This document shows positions 27,414-36,113 of a DNA stretch of 64,000 nt, one piece after another. The stretch covers positions 186,001-250,000 of the forward strand of contig CAWDUI010000003.1 of the NCBI GenBank assembly GCA_963805445.1. Direction: 5' to 3'. Within the stretch, counting starts at the first letter, position 1. Each line of letters begins with the position of its first letter. Position numbers and translations under genes: made by a program. This DNA comes from JAENVT01 sp963805445 (GTDB lineage: Bacteria > Actinomycetota > Acidimicrobiia > Acidimicrobiales > Ilumatobacteraceae). The notes below the pieces were generated by a model, which did no database searches, had not been told where the DNA came from, and was given only the letters and a program-made list of their open reading frames with translations.

Positions 27414-28984
27414 TGGCCTTCGACCCGATCGAGCTGGAAGTGTTGTGGCAGAGCCTGATCGCCACGGTGAACGAACAAGCCAGGGCGCTGCAGCGCGCTG
27501 CGTTCTCGCCCATCGTTCGCGAAGCCGGCGACCTGGCCAATGCGGTGTTCGATCAACGTGGCCGAATGGTTGCCCAGGCCGTCACCGGAACGCCGGGACA
27601 CATCAACTCCCTCGCCAGGGCCGCGACCGCGGTGCTCGAGGAGTACCCACCCGCCTCGCTGGTCGAGGGCGACGTGTTGATCACCAACGATCCGTACAAG
27701 ACGGCCGGGCAACTCCTCGATGTCACCGTGTTGTACCCCGTGTTCCGCGGCGGAAAGGCAATTGCGTTCTTCGGCTCGACGATCCACCACACCGACGTCG
27801 GCGGGTATGGCATCGGCGCGGGAGCCCGCGACGTGTTCGAAGAAGGCCTGTGGATCCCGATCTGCAAGTTGATGAAGGCCGGCCAACGCAACGACGACGT
27901 GTGGCGGTTCATCCTCAGCAACGTGCGCCAGCCCGATCACATGTCGGGAGATCTGCATGCCCAGATGGCATCGGGTGAAGTCGGCGCACAGCGACTGCTC
28001 AGCCTGTGCACCCAACACGGCCTCGACGACATCGAGGCACTCGCCGACGAGATCATCGAGCGCAGCGAGGCCGCGACGCGGGCCACCATTCGAGAGCTCC
28101 CGGCCGGCACCTACCACGCCAGCGCCGAGCTCGACCTTGCCGACGGCAGTCGCATCGACATCGTGTGCGCGATCACCGTCGACCCGGTCGCCGGCGAGAT
28201 CCTGGTCGATTATGCGGGGTCGTCGGGCGCCAGCCCCTACGGCATCAACGTGGTGAAGAACTACACCCACGCCTACACCACGTTCGCGGTGCGATCGGTG
28301 CTCAACCCCGAGCTGCCCAACAACCACGGCAGCCTGGCGCCGATCCTGGTCGAGGCTCCCGTCGGGTCGATCGTCAACGCCGTCTCGCCGCAGCCGTGCA
28401 CGGCCCGGCACGTGGTCGGCATGTTCCTGCCGAATGCGCTGCTGAAGGCTCTCGCCCAGATCAAGCCGGAGCAGGCCATGGCGGAAGGCAGCGGCGCCGT
28501 CTGGACCATGCAGGTGTCGGGGAACCACGACGACGGCCGACCGTTCATCACCGCGATGTTCACGTACGCCGGCGGCGTCGGCGCCCGCGCCCACAAGCCC
28601 GGGTTGTCGGCGTGTTCGTACCCCACGGGAGTTGCCGCAGTTCCCGTCGAGGTCGTCGAAGCATCGGCGCCGATTCGGTTCCACCGCAAGTCGTTGCGTG
28701 CCGGCAGCGGCGGTGACGGGCAGCAGGTCGGCGGGATGGGCCAGACCGTCGAGTTCAGCGTCGACACCACCCGACCGTGGCAGCTCAACGCCGTCACCTC
28801 GCGACTGGCCGTGCCGCCAGAAGGGATCTTCGGAGGCGAAGCAGGCGCGGCCGGCTCGTTCACCGTGAACGGTGAAGCGGTGCGCACCCAGCAGCGCATC
28901 ACGCTGCAACCTGGCGATCGGGTCAGCCTCGAGCTTCCCGGCGGTGGTGGGTACGGCGCCGTGCCGAGCGCAGGTGGAACCTGA
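27413..28984 (+). CDS. hyuB: Hydantoinase/oxoprolinase subunit B
   Basis: The 523-residue intact HyuB homologue has MAFDPIELEVLWQSLIATVNE at the N-terminus, the conserved ITNDPYKTAGQLLDVTV and IHHTDVGGYGIG, and a C-terminal LELPGGGGYG, all typical of the subunit (PF02538). It pairs with HyuA in an ATP-dependent cyclic amidohydrolase or carboxylase-type complex in the cytoplasm. Its ATG overlaps the hyuA stop by one base (TGATG) after a GAGGAG ribosome binding site. Its own stop overlaps the Rieske oxygenase ATG in the same way. Confidence 0.92.
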   Translation: MAFDPIELEVLWQSLIATVNEQARALQRAAFSPIVREAGDLANAVFDQRGRMVAQAVTGTPGHINSLARAATAVLEEYPPASLVEGDVLITNDPYKTAGQLLDVTVLYPVFRGGKAIAFFGSTIHHTDVGGYGIGAGARDVFEEGLWIPICKLMKAGQRNDDVWRFILSNVRQPDHMSGDLHAQMASGEVGAQRLLSLCTQHGLDDIEALADEIIERSEAATRATIRELPAGTYHASAELDLADGSRIDIVCAITVDPVAGEILVDYAGSSGASPYGINVVKNYTHAYTTFAVRSVLNPELPNNHGSLAPILVEAPVGSIVNAVSPQPCTARHVVGMFLPNALLKALAQIKPEQAMAEGSGAVWTMQVSGNHDDGRPFITAMFTYAGGVGARAHKPGLSACSYPTGVAAVPVEVVEASAPIRFHRKSLRAGSGGDGQQVGGMGQTVEFSVDTTRPWQLNAVTSRLAVPPEGIFGGEAGAAGSFTVNGEAVRTQQRITLQPGDRVSLELPGGGGYGAVPSAGGT

Positions 28985-30169
28985 TGACCGATCAGTCCGT
29001 ACTGACCACCGAACTGTTGACCTCGTTCGACCAGTCGGTGCTCGACGTCGACCAGGCATGCACGCTTCCGGCGGAGTGCTACATCACCGACGAGTTCCTC
29101 GACTTCGAGCGACGTTCGTTGTTCGACCACGAGTGGCTCTGCGTGGGCCGCATCGACAGGATCGCCAACCCGGGCGACTACTTCACTGCAACGGTCAATG
29201 GCGAGCGGCTGATCATCGCCCGTGCCAAGGATGGGGTCGTGCACGCCTTCTCGGCGATCTGCCAGCACCGTGGCATGCAGATCGTCGACAATTGCGGCAA
29301 CTGCGGCACGTTCACGTGTCCGTACCACCAATGGGTGTACGGCCTCGACGGGCGGCTGTTGGGCGCACCGGCGATGGAGCGCACGGCCGCGTTCACGAAG
29401 TCGGAATGGGGACTCCCCAACCTGCTGGTCGAGGTGTGGCTGGGCTTCGTGTTCGTCAACTTCGATCCAGCGGCCGAGCCACTGGCGCCGACGCTGGCGC
29501 GGCTACGAGCCGTTCCTCCAGCACTACGACCTGTCGAACGCGGCCAGCCCGGCCAGCTTCACCCTCACCGACCTTCCCTGGAACTGGAAGGTGATGTTCG
29601 AGAACTTCAACGACGGATACCACGCCAACCGTCTGCATCACACGATTCAAGACTTCTGCCCGAGCAACCTCGCCGCTTTCCCGGTCCCGTGGGACGACGC
29701 CTCCAACGTGATCTTCCGCACCAACGGCTACACCCACATCGATGGCGGCTTCAACGCCACCACGAAGGCGTTGCTGCCGGTGTTTCCCGAGCTGACCGAG
29801 GAGGAGCGCTGGCGTTCGACGTTCGCGCTCGTCCCTCCGACCCTGTGCCTCGGCACTGCACCTGACCAGGCCTTCTACTTCATCGTCACGCCGAAGTCCG
29901 CCGAGACGATCGACGTCGAGATCGGCTACATGCTGCACCCCAGCGCGATGGAGCATCCCATGTTCGAGCATCTCTTCGCGATGAGCGATGCCGGCGTGCA
30001 GGTCTTCGTGAAGCAGGACCAGGATGCGACCACCAAGGTGCAGCGCGGCATGCATTCGCGGTTCGCGGCGCGCGGCCGGTACTCGTGGCAGGAGGAGAGT
30101 CATGTGCAGTTCAACCGCTGGCTGGTGCAGCGCTATCGCAAGCACTGGCCGGTCGATGGGCACTCGTGA
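28984..30169 (+). CDS. Rieske non-heme iron oxygenase, large subunit (one frameshift)
   Basis: The reconstructed protein has about 395 residues. The Rieske 2Fe-2S site is CQHRG followed after about 17 residues by CPYHQW. The mononuclear iron site is in FENFNDGYHANRLHH (Asn, Asp, two His). A frame change is needed near 29505, between APTLARL and YEPFLQHYDL. It would hydroxylate a ring or oxidatively demethylate its substrate. No beta subunit, ferredoxin or reductase gene is nearby, so electron transfer must come from elsewhere. It is the last gene of the overlapping cupin-hyuA-hyuB-Rieske operon. Confidence 0.88.
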
Positions 30170-30230
30170 TGCCTCCACGAACCTTGTCTAACCTCGTTGC
30201 CGGATGCATCCCTGCGGAAGGAGGGTCGCC

Positions 30231-30665
30231 GTGACCGAGCACAACGGCGGAGTGAGGATCTCGTTGATGCTGGCGGTGCCCGACGCGACTGCCGCGTCGG
30301 CCTGGTACCAGCGCGCACTCGGCGCAACGGAGCTGTGGAACCTCGGCTCGGTGGTGGGCCTGGAGGTCGACGGGGCGCCGTTCTTCCTCGGCGAGCCAGA
30401 AGCAAACGGATGGGCCTGCCCGTCGGCGCTCGGCACCACGACGGTGCGCGCCGAGATCTTTGTCGACGACCCCGACGAGGTCATCAGCCGCGCCGTCGAC
30501 GCCGGCGCCGACGCCGGAGGGCACGACATCCGCGATCACGAGATGCCGTGGGGGCTGCACCGGCAGGGCGGCTTCGTCGATCCGTTCGGCCACATCTGGT
30601 TCGTCGGCGACCGCTCACCGCTCCAGCCACATCAACAGCGAGGCGACGACTCGATCTCTGACTAG
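30231..30665 (+). CDS. VOC family protein (glyoxalase/dioxygenase fold)
   Basis: This 144-residue PhnB-like VOC protein has RISLMLAVPDATAASAWYQR at the start and the terminal FVDPFGHIWFV strand, hallmarks of the fold. GTG 30231 is chosen because of the strong GGAAGGAGGG just upstream. Function cannot be assigned; VOC proteins include metal-dependent dioxygenases, isomerases and binding proteins. It lies 61 bases after the Rieske gene. Its stop codon overlaps the start of repeat copy C. Confidence 0.8.
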   Translation: MTEHNGGVRISLMLAVPDATAASAWYQRALGATELWNLGSVVGLEVDGAPFFLGEPEANGWACPSALGTTTVRAEIFVDDPDEVISRAVDAGADAGGHDIRDHEMPWGLHRQGGFVDPFGHIWFVGDRSPLQPHQQRGDDSISD

Positions 30666-30714
30666 AAGTGCGTACTTTCGAGGCGCACAGGTGTCAGCGA
30701 AAGTGTGCACTTCG
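30664..30714. repeat. 51-base palindromic element, copy C
   Basis: Left arm AGAAGTGCGTACTTTCG (30664-30680), loop with the shared GC and ACAGG core (30681-30697), right arm CGAAAGTGTGCACTTCG (30698-30714). Relative to copy A two neighbouring stem positions have changed on both strands (GG/CC to CT/AG), keeping the pairing. It overlaps the stop of the upstream VOC gene and precedes the next VOC gene by 48 bases. Confidence 0.8.
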
Positions 30715-30762
30715 CCGTCGACCCGTCGACCGCTCCTCACCCTCGGCCTCTAATCTTGGTGC

Positions 30763-31215
30763 ATGGTTGCGCAGTTGAATCACACGATCGTTGCGGCCCG
30801 CGACAAGCACGAGTCGGCGACGTTCCTATCGGAGATCCTCGGGTTGCCGGCGCCGCAGCCGTTCGGCCACTTCTTGGTCGTCCCGACCGGGAACGGGGTC
30901 TCCCTCGACTTCGCGGACACCGACGGGGAGGTCGCCGGGCAGCACTATGCGTTCCTGATCACGGAGGACGAGTTCGACGAGGTCTTCGCCCGCGTGAAGC
31001 AGCGCGGCATCACCTATTGGCCGAACCCGTGGCAGGGCAACGAGGGCCAGATCAACCACAACGACGGTGGTCGTGGCTTCTACTTCGAGGATCCGAGCGG
31101 CCACTACCTCGAAGTGCTCGACGCGACCGTACGGCAGCGGAGAATGAAGCCACTCCAGCCATCACCTCGTTGGGCGCGATTTCGGTACTCCCACTACCGC
31201 AATCGAACCCGTTGA
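30763..31215 (+). CDS. VOC family protein
   Basis: This 150-residue protein has the VOC fold: LNHTIVAARDKHESATFLSE, a central VSLDFAD strand, and the terminal GRGFYFEDPSGHYLEVL with the usual His/Glu metal positions. Family members of this short type include glyoxalase I-like and fosfomycin-resistance-like proteins; nothing here decides between them. The last ~25 residues (RRMKPLQPSP onward) are basic and unlike the family, possibly a frame error. A 187-base stretch without genes follows, in which I see no further features. Confidence 0.78.
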   Translation: MVAQLNHTIVAARDKHESATFLSEILGLPAPQPFGHFLVVPTGNGVSLDFADTDGEVAGQHYAFLITEDEFDEVFARVKQRGITYWPNPWQGNEGQINHNDGGRGFYFEDPSGHYLEVLDATVRQRRMKPLQPSPRWARFRYSHYRNRTR

Positions 31216-31402
31216 GCCTGGTCGGGCGCGCTGTGAGTACCAGCAATACCGAGATCGCGCCCGACCGGTCTCTTGGCGGATGCAGCGAGAGGCCGATCAG
31301 GCGCGTCCGGGCGCGCCCCGGACGTCAACTCACGCGGCGCAGCGCAAGCGTTGCCGAACGCGTCACTAGTCGGCGCGACGGATCCCTGGGATACTGCCGG
31401 CG

Positions 31403-32410
31403 ATGACCGGAGATCGCGATCACACCGCCGAGAGCGTCACCGCGGTTCCCAGCGAAGGTGGCGTCGCCGTCTCGTACGTGCCGCCCGGCTCGCGGGTGGC
31501 GCCGATGGCAATCGTGCTCCTCGTCACCTCGGCACTGATCTTCAGCACCGGCGGGCTGTTCATCCGCAAGCTCGAGCATTCCCAGGCGTGGCAAACGGTG
31601 TTCTGGCGGTCGCTGTCGGCGTGCGTCAGCCTGGCCCTGCTGATCATCTGGCGCGAGCGCACCCACCCATTGCGAGCGGTTCTCAAGATCGGTCGCCCGG
31701 GTTGGCTCGTCGGCGTGGCATTCAGCGCCTCGTCGATCGGCATGGTCGTGGCGCTCACCCGAACCAGTGTCGCCGTCGTCCTGGTGATCTTCGCGCTCAG
31801 CCCGTTGGCAGCGGCCGTGATGGCCTGGGTCCTGATCGGCGAGCGTGTGCGCAACTACACCTGGGCCGCGATCGCCGTGACCGTGGTCGGTGTTGCCTTC
31901 ATGGTTTCCGGCCCGGGCGCGGGCGGCTCGACATCGGGCGCTTTGATCGCCCTCGTCATCCCGTTGGCGTTCGGCTACGGCACCGTCATGATCCGTCGCC
32001 ACTCCGAGATCGCGATGGCAGCAGCGATGTTGTTGTCGGCAGCGATCAGCGCTGTGATCGCCGCGCCATTCGCCCATCCCTTCGACATCACCCGCCACGA
32101 TCTCCTGCTCCTGCTCACCTTCGGCTTCGCCCAACTCGGCATCGGCCTCGCCGTGTTCAGCATCGGCGCGGCGCGAGCGCCGGCGACGGATGTGGCCCTG
32201 CTCTCGATGCTCGAACCGATCATGGGCCCGATCTGGGTGTGGATCTTCGTCAGCGAGTATCCCGGCGTGCCGGCGCTCGTCGGGGGGTCGACTGTGTTCG
32301 TCGCCCTGATCGCCCACACCGTCTACGCCGCCTCGAGAGCAGGCACCAGCGAGGGTCTGCACGACGAAGTGGTCGACTCGACCGCGAGGGCGGCGTCGCC
32401 CACCGGGTGA
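31403..32410 (+). CDS. EamA/DMT-family membrane transporter
   Basis: The 335-residue protein has about ten hydrophobic helices in two EamA repeats (first from about 35, second from about 180). SALIFSTGGLFIRKLE and ALSPLAAAVMAWVLIGERV lie in the first repeat; the second ends SMLEPIMGPIWVWIFVSEYP, a standard DMT signature. These are exporters of amino acids, metabolites or purines. Its place beside the catabolic genes suggests export of a metabolite or by-product. It converges with the aldo/keto reductase gene with 3 bases between stops. Confidence 0.85.
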   Translation: MTGDRDHTAESVTAVPSEGGVAVSYVPPGSRVAPMAIVLLVTSALIFSTGGLFIRKLEHSQAWQTVFWRSLSACVSLALLIIWRERTHPLRAVLKIGRPGWLVGVAFSASSIGMVVALTRTSVAVVLVIFALSPLAAAVMAWVLIGERVRNYTWAAIAVTVVGVAFMVSGPGAGGSTSGALIALVIPLAFGYGTVMIRRHSEIAMAAAMLLSAAISAVIAAPFAHPFDITRHDLLLLLTFGFAQLGIGLAVFSIGAARAPATDVALLSMLEPIMGPIWVWIFVSEYPGVPALVGGSTVFVALIAHTVYAASRAGTSEGLHDEVVDSTARAASPTG

Positions 32411-32413
32411 TGT

Positions 32414-33395
32414 TCAGCTGTTGTCGGCAGGGTTGACCGTCACACCCGGCGCGACGATCTTGTCGATCGCCGCCAGAACGTCGGCCGACAGGGTGACATC
32501 GGCCGCGGCGAGCAATGGTTCGAGCTGCTCGGGCGTCCGCGGACCGATCAACGCTGCGGTCACCGAGGGATTGGCGAGGGTGAAACCCGAGCGCCAGTTG
32601 CACGAGGGTCAACCCCGCCGCGTCGGCGACTGCAACCAGGCGATCGACCAAGCCACGCTTCTGTTGCCGTACGGTCTCGTCGCCGTGGTCGAAGTGGTCC
32701 GGTTCGTGTGCGGCCCGCGACTCCGAATCCACCGGCCCAGACTGGTACTTGCCGGTCAACCAGCCGCCGTTCAGCGGCGCCCACACCAGCACGCCGACGT
32801 CGTGTTGCTTGCACCAAGGGAGCACCTCGACCTCGGCCGCGCGAACGAGCACCGAGTACGGCGGCTGCTCGCTGGTCGGAATCGTGACACCGAGTTGTTC
32901 GGCTTGGGCGTGCGTCTCGTCAAGCTGCGCCGGCGAGAACGTCGACGTGCCGATCGCCCGTACCTTGCCGGCCGTCACCAGATCGTCGAACGCGAGCAAC
33001 GTCTCATCGAGTCGGCGCGACGGGTCGGGCCGATGCATCTGGTACAGGTCGATGTGGTCGGTCTGCAAGCGGCGCAGGCTGTCGTCGCACGACTGCATGA
33101 TCCAGCGGCGCGACAGCCCGCGCTCCAGCGGATCGCCGCTCATCGCATTGCCGACCTTGGTGGCCAACACCACCTCGTCGCGCCGGCCGGCCAGGGCTCG
33201 CCCAAGAAACTCCTCCGACGTACCGAAGTCGTAGATGTCGGCGGTGTCGAACAGGGTGACGCCTGCCGCCAGAGCAGCGTCGACCATGCGGTGGCAGGCC
33301 TGTACGTCGGTATTGCCCCACCGCCCGAACATCATCGTCCCGAGGGCGAGCGTGCTGACCTCGATCCCGCTCGTGCCCAACCGTCGGAACTGCAC
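32414..33395 (-). CDS. Aldo/keto reductase (one frameshift)
   Basis: The reconstructed NADPH-dependent oxidoreductase has about 327 residues. It contains the catalytic tetrad regions FDTADIYDFGTSEEFLGRAL (Asp, Tyr), LATKVG (Lys) and HIDLYQMHRPDP (His). The frame changes near 32582, where an extra A in a GAAACCC run disrupts LALGFTLANPS. The corrected C-terminus ends APGVTVNPADNS. It reduces an aldehyde or ketone. It is the last gene of a minus-strand group VOC-VOC-SnoaL-reductase that starts at operator O2, with only a few bases between neighbours. Confidence 0.85.
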
Positions 33396-33398
33396 AGG

Positions 33399-33781
33399 TC
33401 AGGCCAGGCCGGCTTGGCGCTGGAAGACCAGGCTGTCCCAATAGTCGATGCGGTGGGCAATGAGGCCATCGCGGACGAAGAAGCGCATGACACCGCGCAC
33501 GGCGATGTCCCGATCGTTGCCGTGGCGTGCAGTGTGTACGCCGCGACGACACGGTCGCCATCGGCGATGACGTCTTCGACGTCGTAGTGCAGCCCCGGCA
33601 TCGACGCCAGGAACCCAGGCAGTCGCTGTCGATACTCGTCGATCCCGACGCACCCACTGCCCAGAGCCGCGGTGTGCTCGTTGACGAAGTCGTCGGTCAC
33701 GAATGCCGCCACGGCATCGGGATCACCGCTGGCGAAGGCCGCCAGGTAGCCGACGCACACGGCGATCGGCGAGCCAGGCAA
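33399..33781 (-). CDS. SnoaL-like (NTF2 fold) protein (one frameshift)
   Basis: This protein of about 127 residues has the NTF2-like fold seen in SnoaL polyketide cyclases and ketosteroid isomerases: VGYLAAFASGDPDAVAAFVTDDFVNEH, then LPGFLASMPGLHYDVEDVIADGDRVVA. A frame change near 33515 leads to RGVMRFFVRDGLIAHRIDYWD. The start is a TTG at 33781 preceded by GGAGG. Function may be isomerisation, hydrolysis or binding of a catabolic intermediate. It lies 3 bases upstream of the aldo/keto reductase start. Confidence 0.7.
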
Positions 33782-33787
33782 CGTGCG

Positions 33788-34262
33788 TCACGACCCGTCC
33801 CCAGACCTCCTGCACCTTCTCGTACACGCCCTGATCGTACGAGAACTCGATCATGTTGCCATCGGGATCGGTCAGCGCACAGATGTACCCGATGGGCGGG
33901 CATCTCCTGCGGCGGCCAGACCAGGCAGCCCTCCGCGCCGCCCTTCTCGGCGACCGCGTCGACCTCCTCCTTGCTGGGCATCTCGATGCCGATGTGGGCG
34001 AACGGCGCCATGATCGGCTGCGGGCCCTTGGCCTGATCGCGGTTGAAGCTGACCAGCACGAGGATGAACGGCTTGTCGCCCTGGTCGCGGTGGCCGAGCC
34101 AGGCGCCCTAGCCGTCGGCATCCTCGCGCCGATCGAGCAGTCGAGCGGCGTGAAGCGCTCGTACCACTCGATGGTCTTGTCCATGTCGTTGCATGGCAAC
34201 GCGATGTGCGTCCATCGCACCGATGGCGGATGCACGGCGCACTTGTCAGCGACTTCACTCAT
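33788..34262 (-). CDS. VOC family protein (frameshifted)
   Basis: Reconstructed from three frames: MSEVADKCAVHPPSVRWTHI at the start (ATG 34262), then LVSFNRDQAKGPQPIMAPFAHIGIEM, then IGYICALTDPDGNMIEFSYDQGVYEKVQEVWG at the end. The DPDGNMIEF strand carries the usual VOC Glu. Frame changes lie near 34110 and 33905. The exact stop is uncertain; TGA at 33788-33790 fits if one more base is shifted. The ATG overlaps the stop of the preceding VOC gene (TGATG). It closely resembles the VOC protein encoded at 39781-40239. Confidence 0.65.
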
Positions 34263-34761
34263 GGGTCCAGCCCTTCCGGTACGACGGGATCGGGCCCGCC
34301 CTTGGTCCACAGCACCACCGTGGTACCCCACGGGTCTTCGAACGCGCCGTTGAAGCCGTTGAACTCGGCCCAGTAGTGATGCCGCCACAGCTCCTTCGCG
34401 CCGAGCTTGACCGCCGTCTCGAGGATGCGTCTTCGCTGTCGTCGTCGCTGACAAGGATCCAGACCCGCGCAGTCCGGCCTTGCGTGGCGAGCGTGCGAGG
34501 TTCGACGCCGGCGGGGTCGGGATGCGGCCTGGCATTGGCGATGTTGTAGATGCCCATGTGCAGATTGCCGATCGTCGAATCCGTGCCGTCGGCCAACGGG
34601 AAGTGGCCGCCCGGCACGATGCGGTGGAACTCGCCGGTCGGCCGCCCCTCGACCTCCCATCCGAACACCTCGGCATAGAACTTCCCGGAAGCCTCGGGAT
34701 CGTCGCACGGGAAATCCACGAAGATCAAGGTGTTGGGTTGGGTCAGGCGCGAACGTAGCAT
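34259..34761 (-). CDS. VOC family protein, two-motif type (frameshifted)
   Basis: About 167 residues: TLIFVDFPCDDPEASGKFYA at the start of the fold, then FGWEVEGRP and GIYNIANARPHPDP. After a frame change near 34425 it continues ELWRHHYWAEFNGFNGAFED, PWGTTVVLWTKGG. ATG 34761 directly follows operator O2, leaving no room for a ribosome binding site. An upstream ATG at 34821, with GGAG 5 bases before it, is an alternative start that would put the operator inside the gene. It is the first gene of the minus-strand operon running to the aldo/keto reductase. Confidence 0.68.
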
Positions 34762-34764
34762 CGA

Positions 34765-34783
34765 TGGACTGATGGTCTGACCG
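34765..34783. promoter_or_regulatory. FadR-type operator O2
   Basis: TGGACTGATGGTCTGACCG contains the core GACTGATGGTCTGACC. Read on the minus strand it matches O3 (GGTCAGACCATCAGTCC against GGTCTGACCATCAGTCC). It lies directly upstream of the minus-strand VOC gene (ATG 34761) and about 114 bases from O3 in the divergent promoter region. Confidence 0.55.
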
Positions 34784-34878
34784 TCGGATGGCCTCTGCCG
34801 AGCACGAACTTCAACTGCCATTCACACTCCGTGTTACGGCGCTTTCGACTTCGAGAGTATGGTTCGACGACAACGGAA

Positions 34879-34897
34879 TGGTCTGACCATCAGTCCG
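34879..34897. promoter_or_regulatory. FadR-type operator O3
   Basis: TGGTCTGACCATCAGTCCG contains TGGTCTGACCA, an exact match to the palindromic FadR-subfamily consensus TGGTCnGACCA. It lies 24 bases upstream of the GTG of the BMP-type binding protein and so probably controls the importer operon. Confidence 0.65.
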
Positions 34898-34920
34898 CGG
34901 ACACAAGGGGGAGAACCGAC

Positions 34921-36104
34921 GTGAAGAGCAAGCAATCCGGTCACCGAGTCAGCCGAGCGCTGGTCTTGTTGGCGGCGGCATCGATCGTCGCCGCAGCGTG
35001 TGGCAGCGACAGCAAGTCCAGCGACGCCACGTCCGCCCCGACGCAGCCACCAGCGACAACACCGACTGCGACGGAACCGCGGCAACCGAGCCCACCGCAA
35101 CCGATGCGCCCGCAACCACCGCAGCAGCGGTCAGCGACCTCGACACCAACGGTGACGGCAAGGTCGTGTTCGGCATCGCTGCCGCCGGACCCGCCGATGA
35201 CGGCGCCTACTACCAAGCGGTCGTCGACGCGGCCAAGACGCTCTCCAAGGAGAATGGCTTCGCCGACCCGATCGTGGTCGACAACATCCAGGCGGCCGAT
35301 GCGGCGACAGCGATGGGCGATCTCGCCCAGCAGGGCGTCGATGTCATCATCGTCGGCGCGTCGGAGATCGCCGAGCCGCTCCCCGAACTGATTGCCAAGT
35401 ACCCCGACATCTTCTGGTACTGCAACTGCGGTGCCGGCTTCCCTGCCAATCCGGGCCTGTCGCAGAGCACCGACGACGGCAGCGAGATCAGTTACACCGC
35501 CGGCTACGCGACGGGCCTGAAGCTGAAGGAGAAGGGTGGCGATTCGGTGGTGATCATCGGCTGCTGCGACCTCGGCTTCGAGAAGCAGGCCTACATGGCG
35601 TTCGAACTCGGACTGAAGGCCGTCGATCCGTCGTACACGCAGACCTATGTGCAGACCGGCGACTTCCCATTCGACTTCGACAACACGGCCAACGCGACCG
35701 CAGCGTTGCAGACGGCCATCGACAACGGCGTCGATGCGGTCTACCCGTACCTGGGCGGCGCTCACCGGCCGGTGGTGCAAGCGGCCAACGCCGCCGGGAT
35801 GATCACGATGAGCGCCGGCTCGTCGAAGGTGTGTGAAAGCACCGAGGATCTCAAGTACGACATCGCCGTGAAGTTCGACGGCGGCGACTACGTCACGGCA
35901 GTCATGAAGAGATCATCGCCGGCACCTTCAAAGAGGGCGACATCAAGCAGTTCAAGGTCGGCGTCGACCCCGAGCCGGGTGCGGTGATCTGCAGCCCACA
36001 GCCGACCAGCAGGCGGCGATGGACGCCGTCTACAAGCAGATCGCCCGGGTGATCTCGCCGATGCGTTCGGCAAGATCGATGGCATAGCGTTTGCGCCGGG
36101 CTGA
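34921..36104 (+). CDS. BMP/PnrA-family ABC transporter substrate-binding lipoprotein (frameshifted)
   Basis: The reconstructed lipoprotein has about 390 residues. The signal peptide ends in lipobox AAAC (Cys at about 26), followed by a Thr/Ala/Pro-rich linker. The body is a basic membrane lipoprotein (BMP) domain: KVVFGIAAAGPADDGAYYQA, QQGVDVIIVGASEIAEPLPE, YPDIFWYCNCG, ISYTAGYATGLKLKEKGGDS, DGVDAVYPYLGGAHRPVV-like strands. Frame changes lie near 35080, 35905, 35990 and 36050; the end reads KIDGIAFAPG. BMP proteins bind nucleosides, purines or related compounds. GTG 34921 follows GGGGGAGA. Operator O3 lies just upstream. Confidence 0.78.
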
Positions 36105-36113
36105 CCTGCGCCA

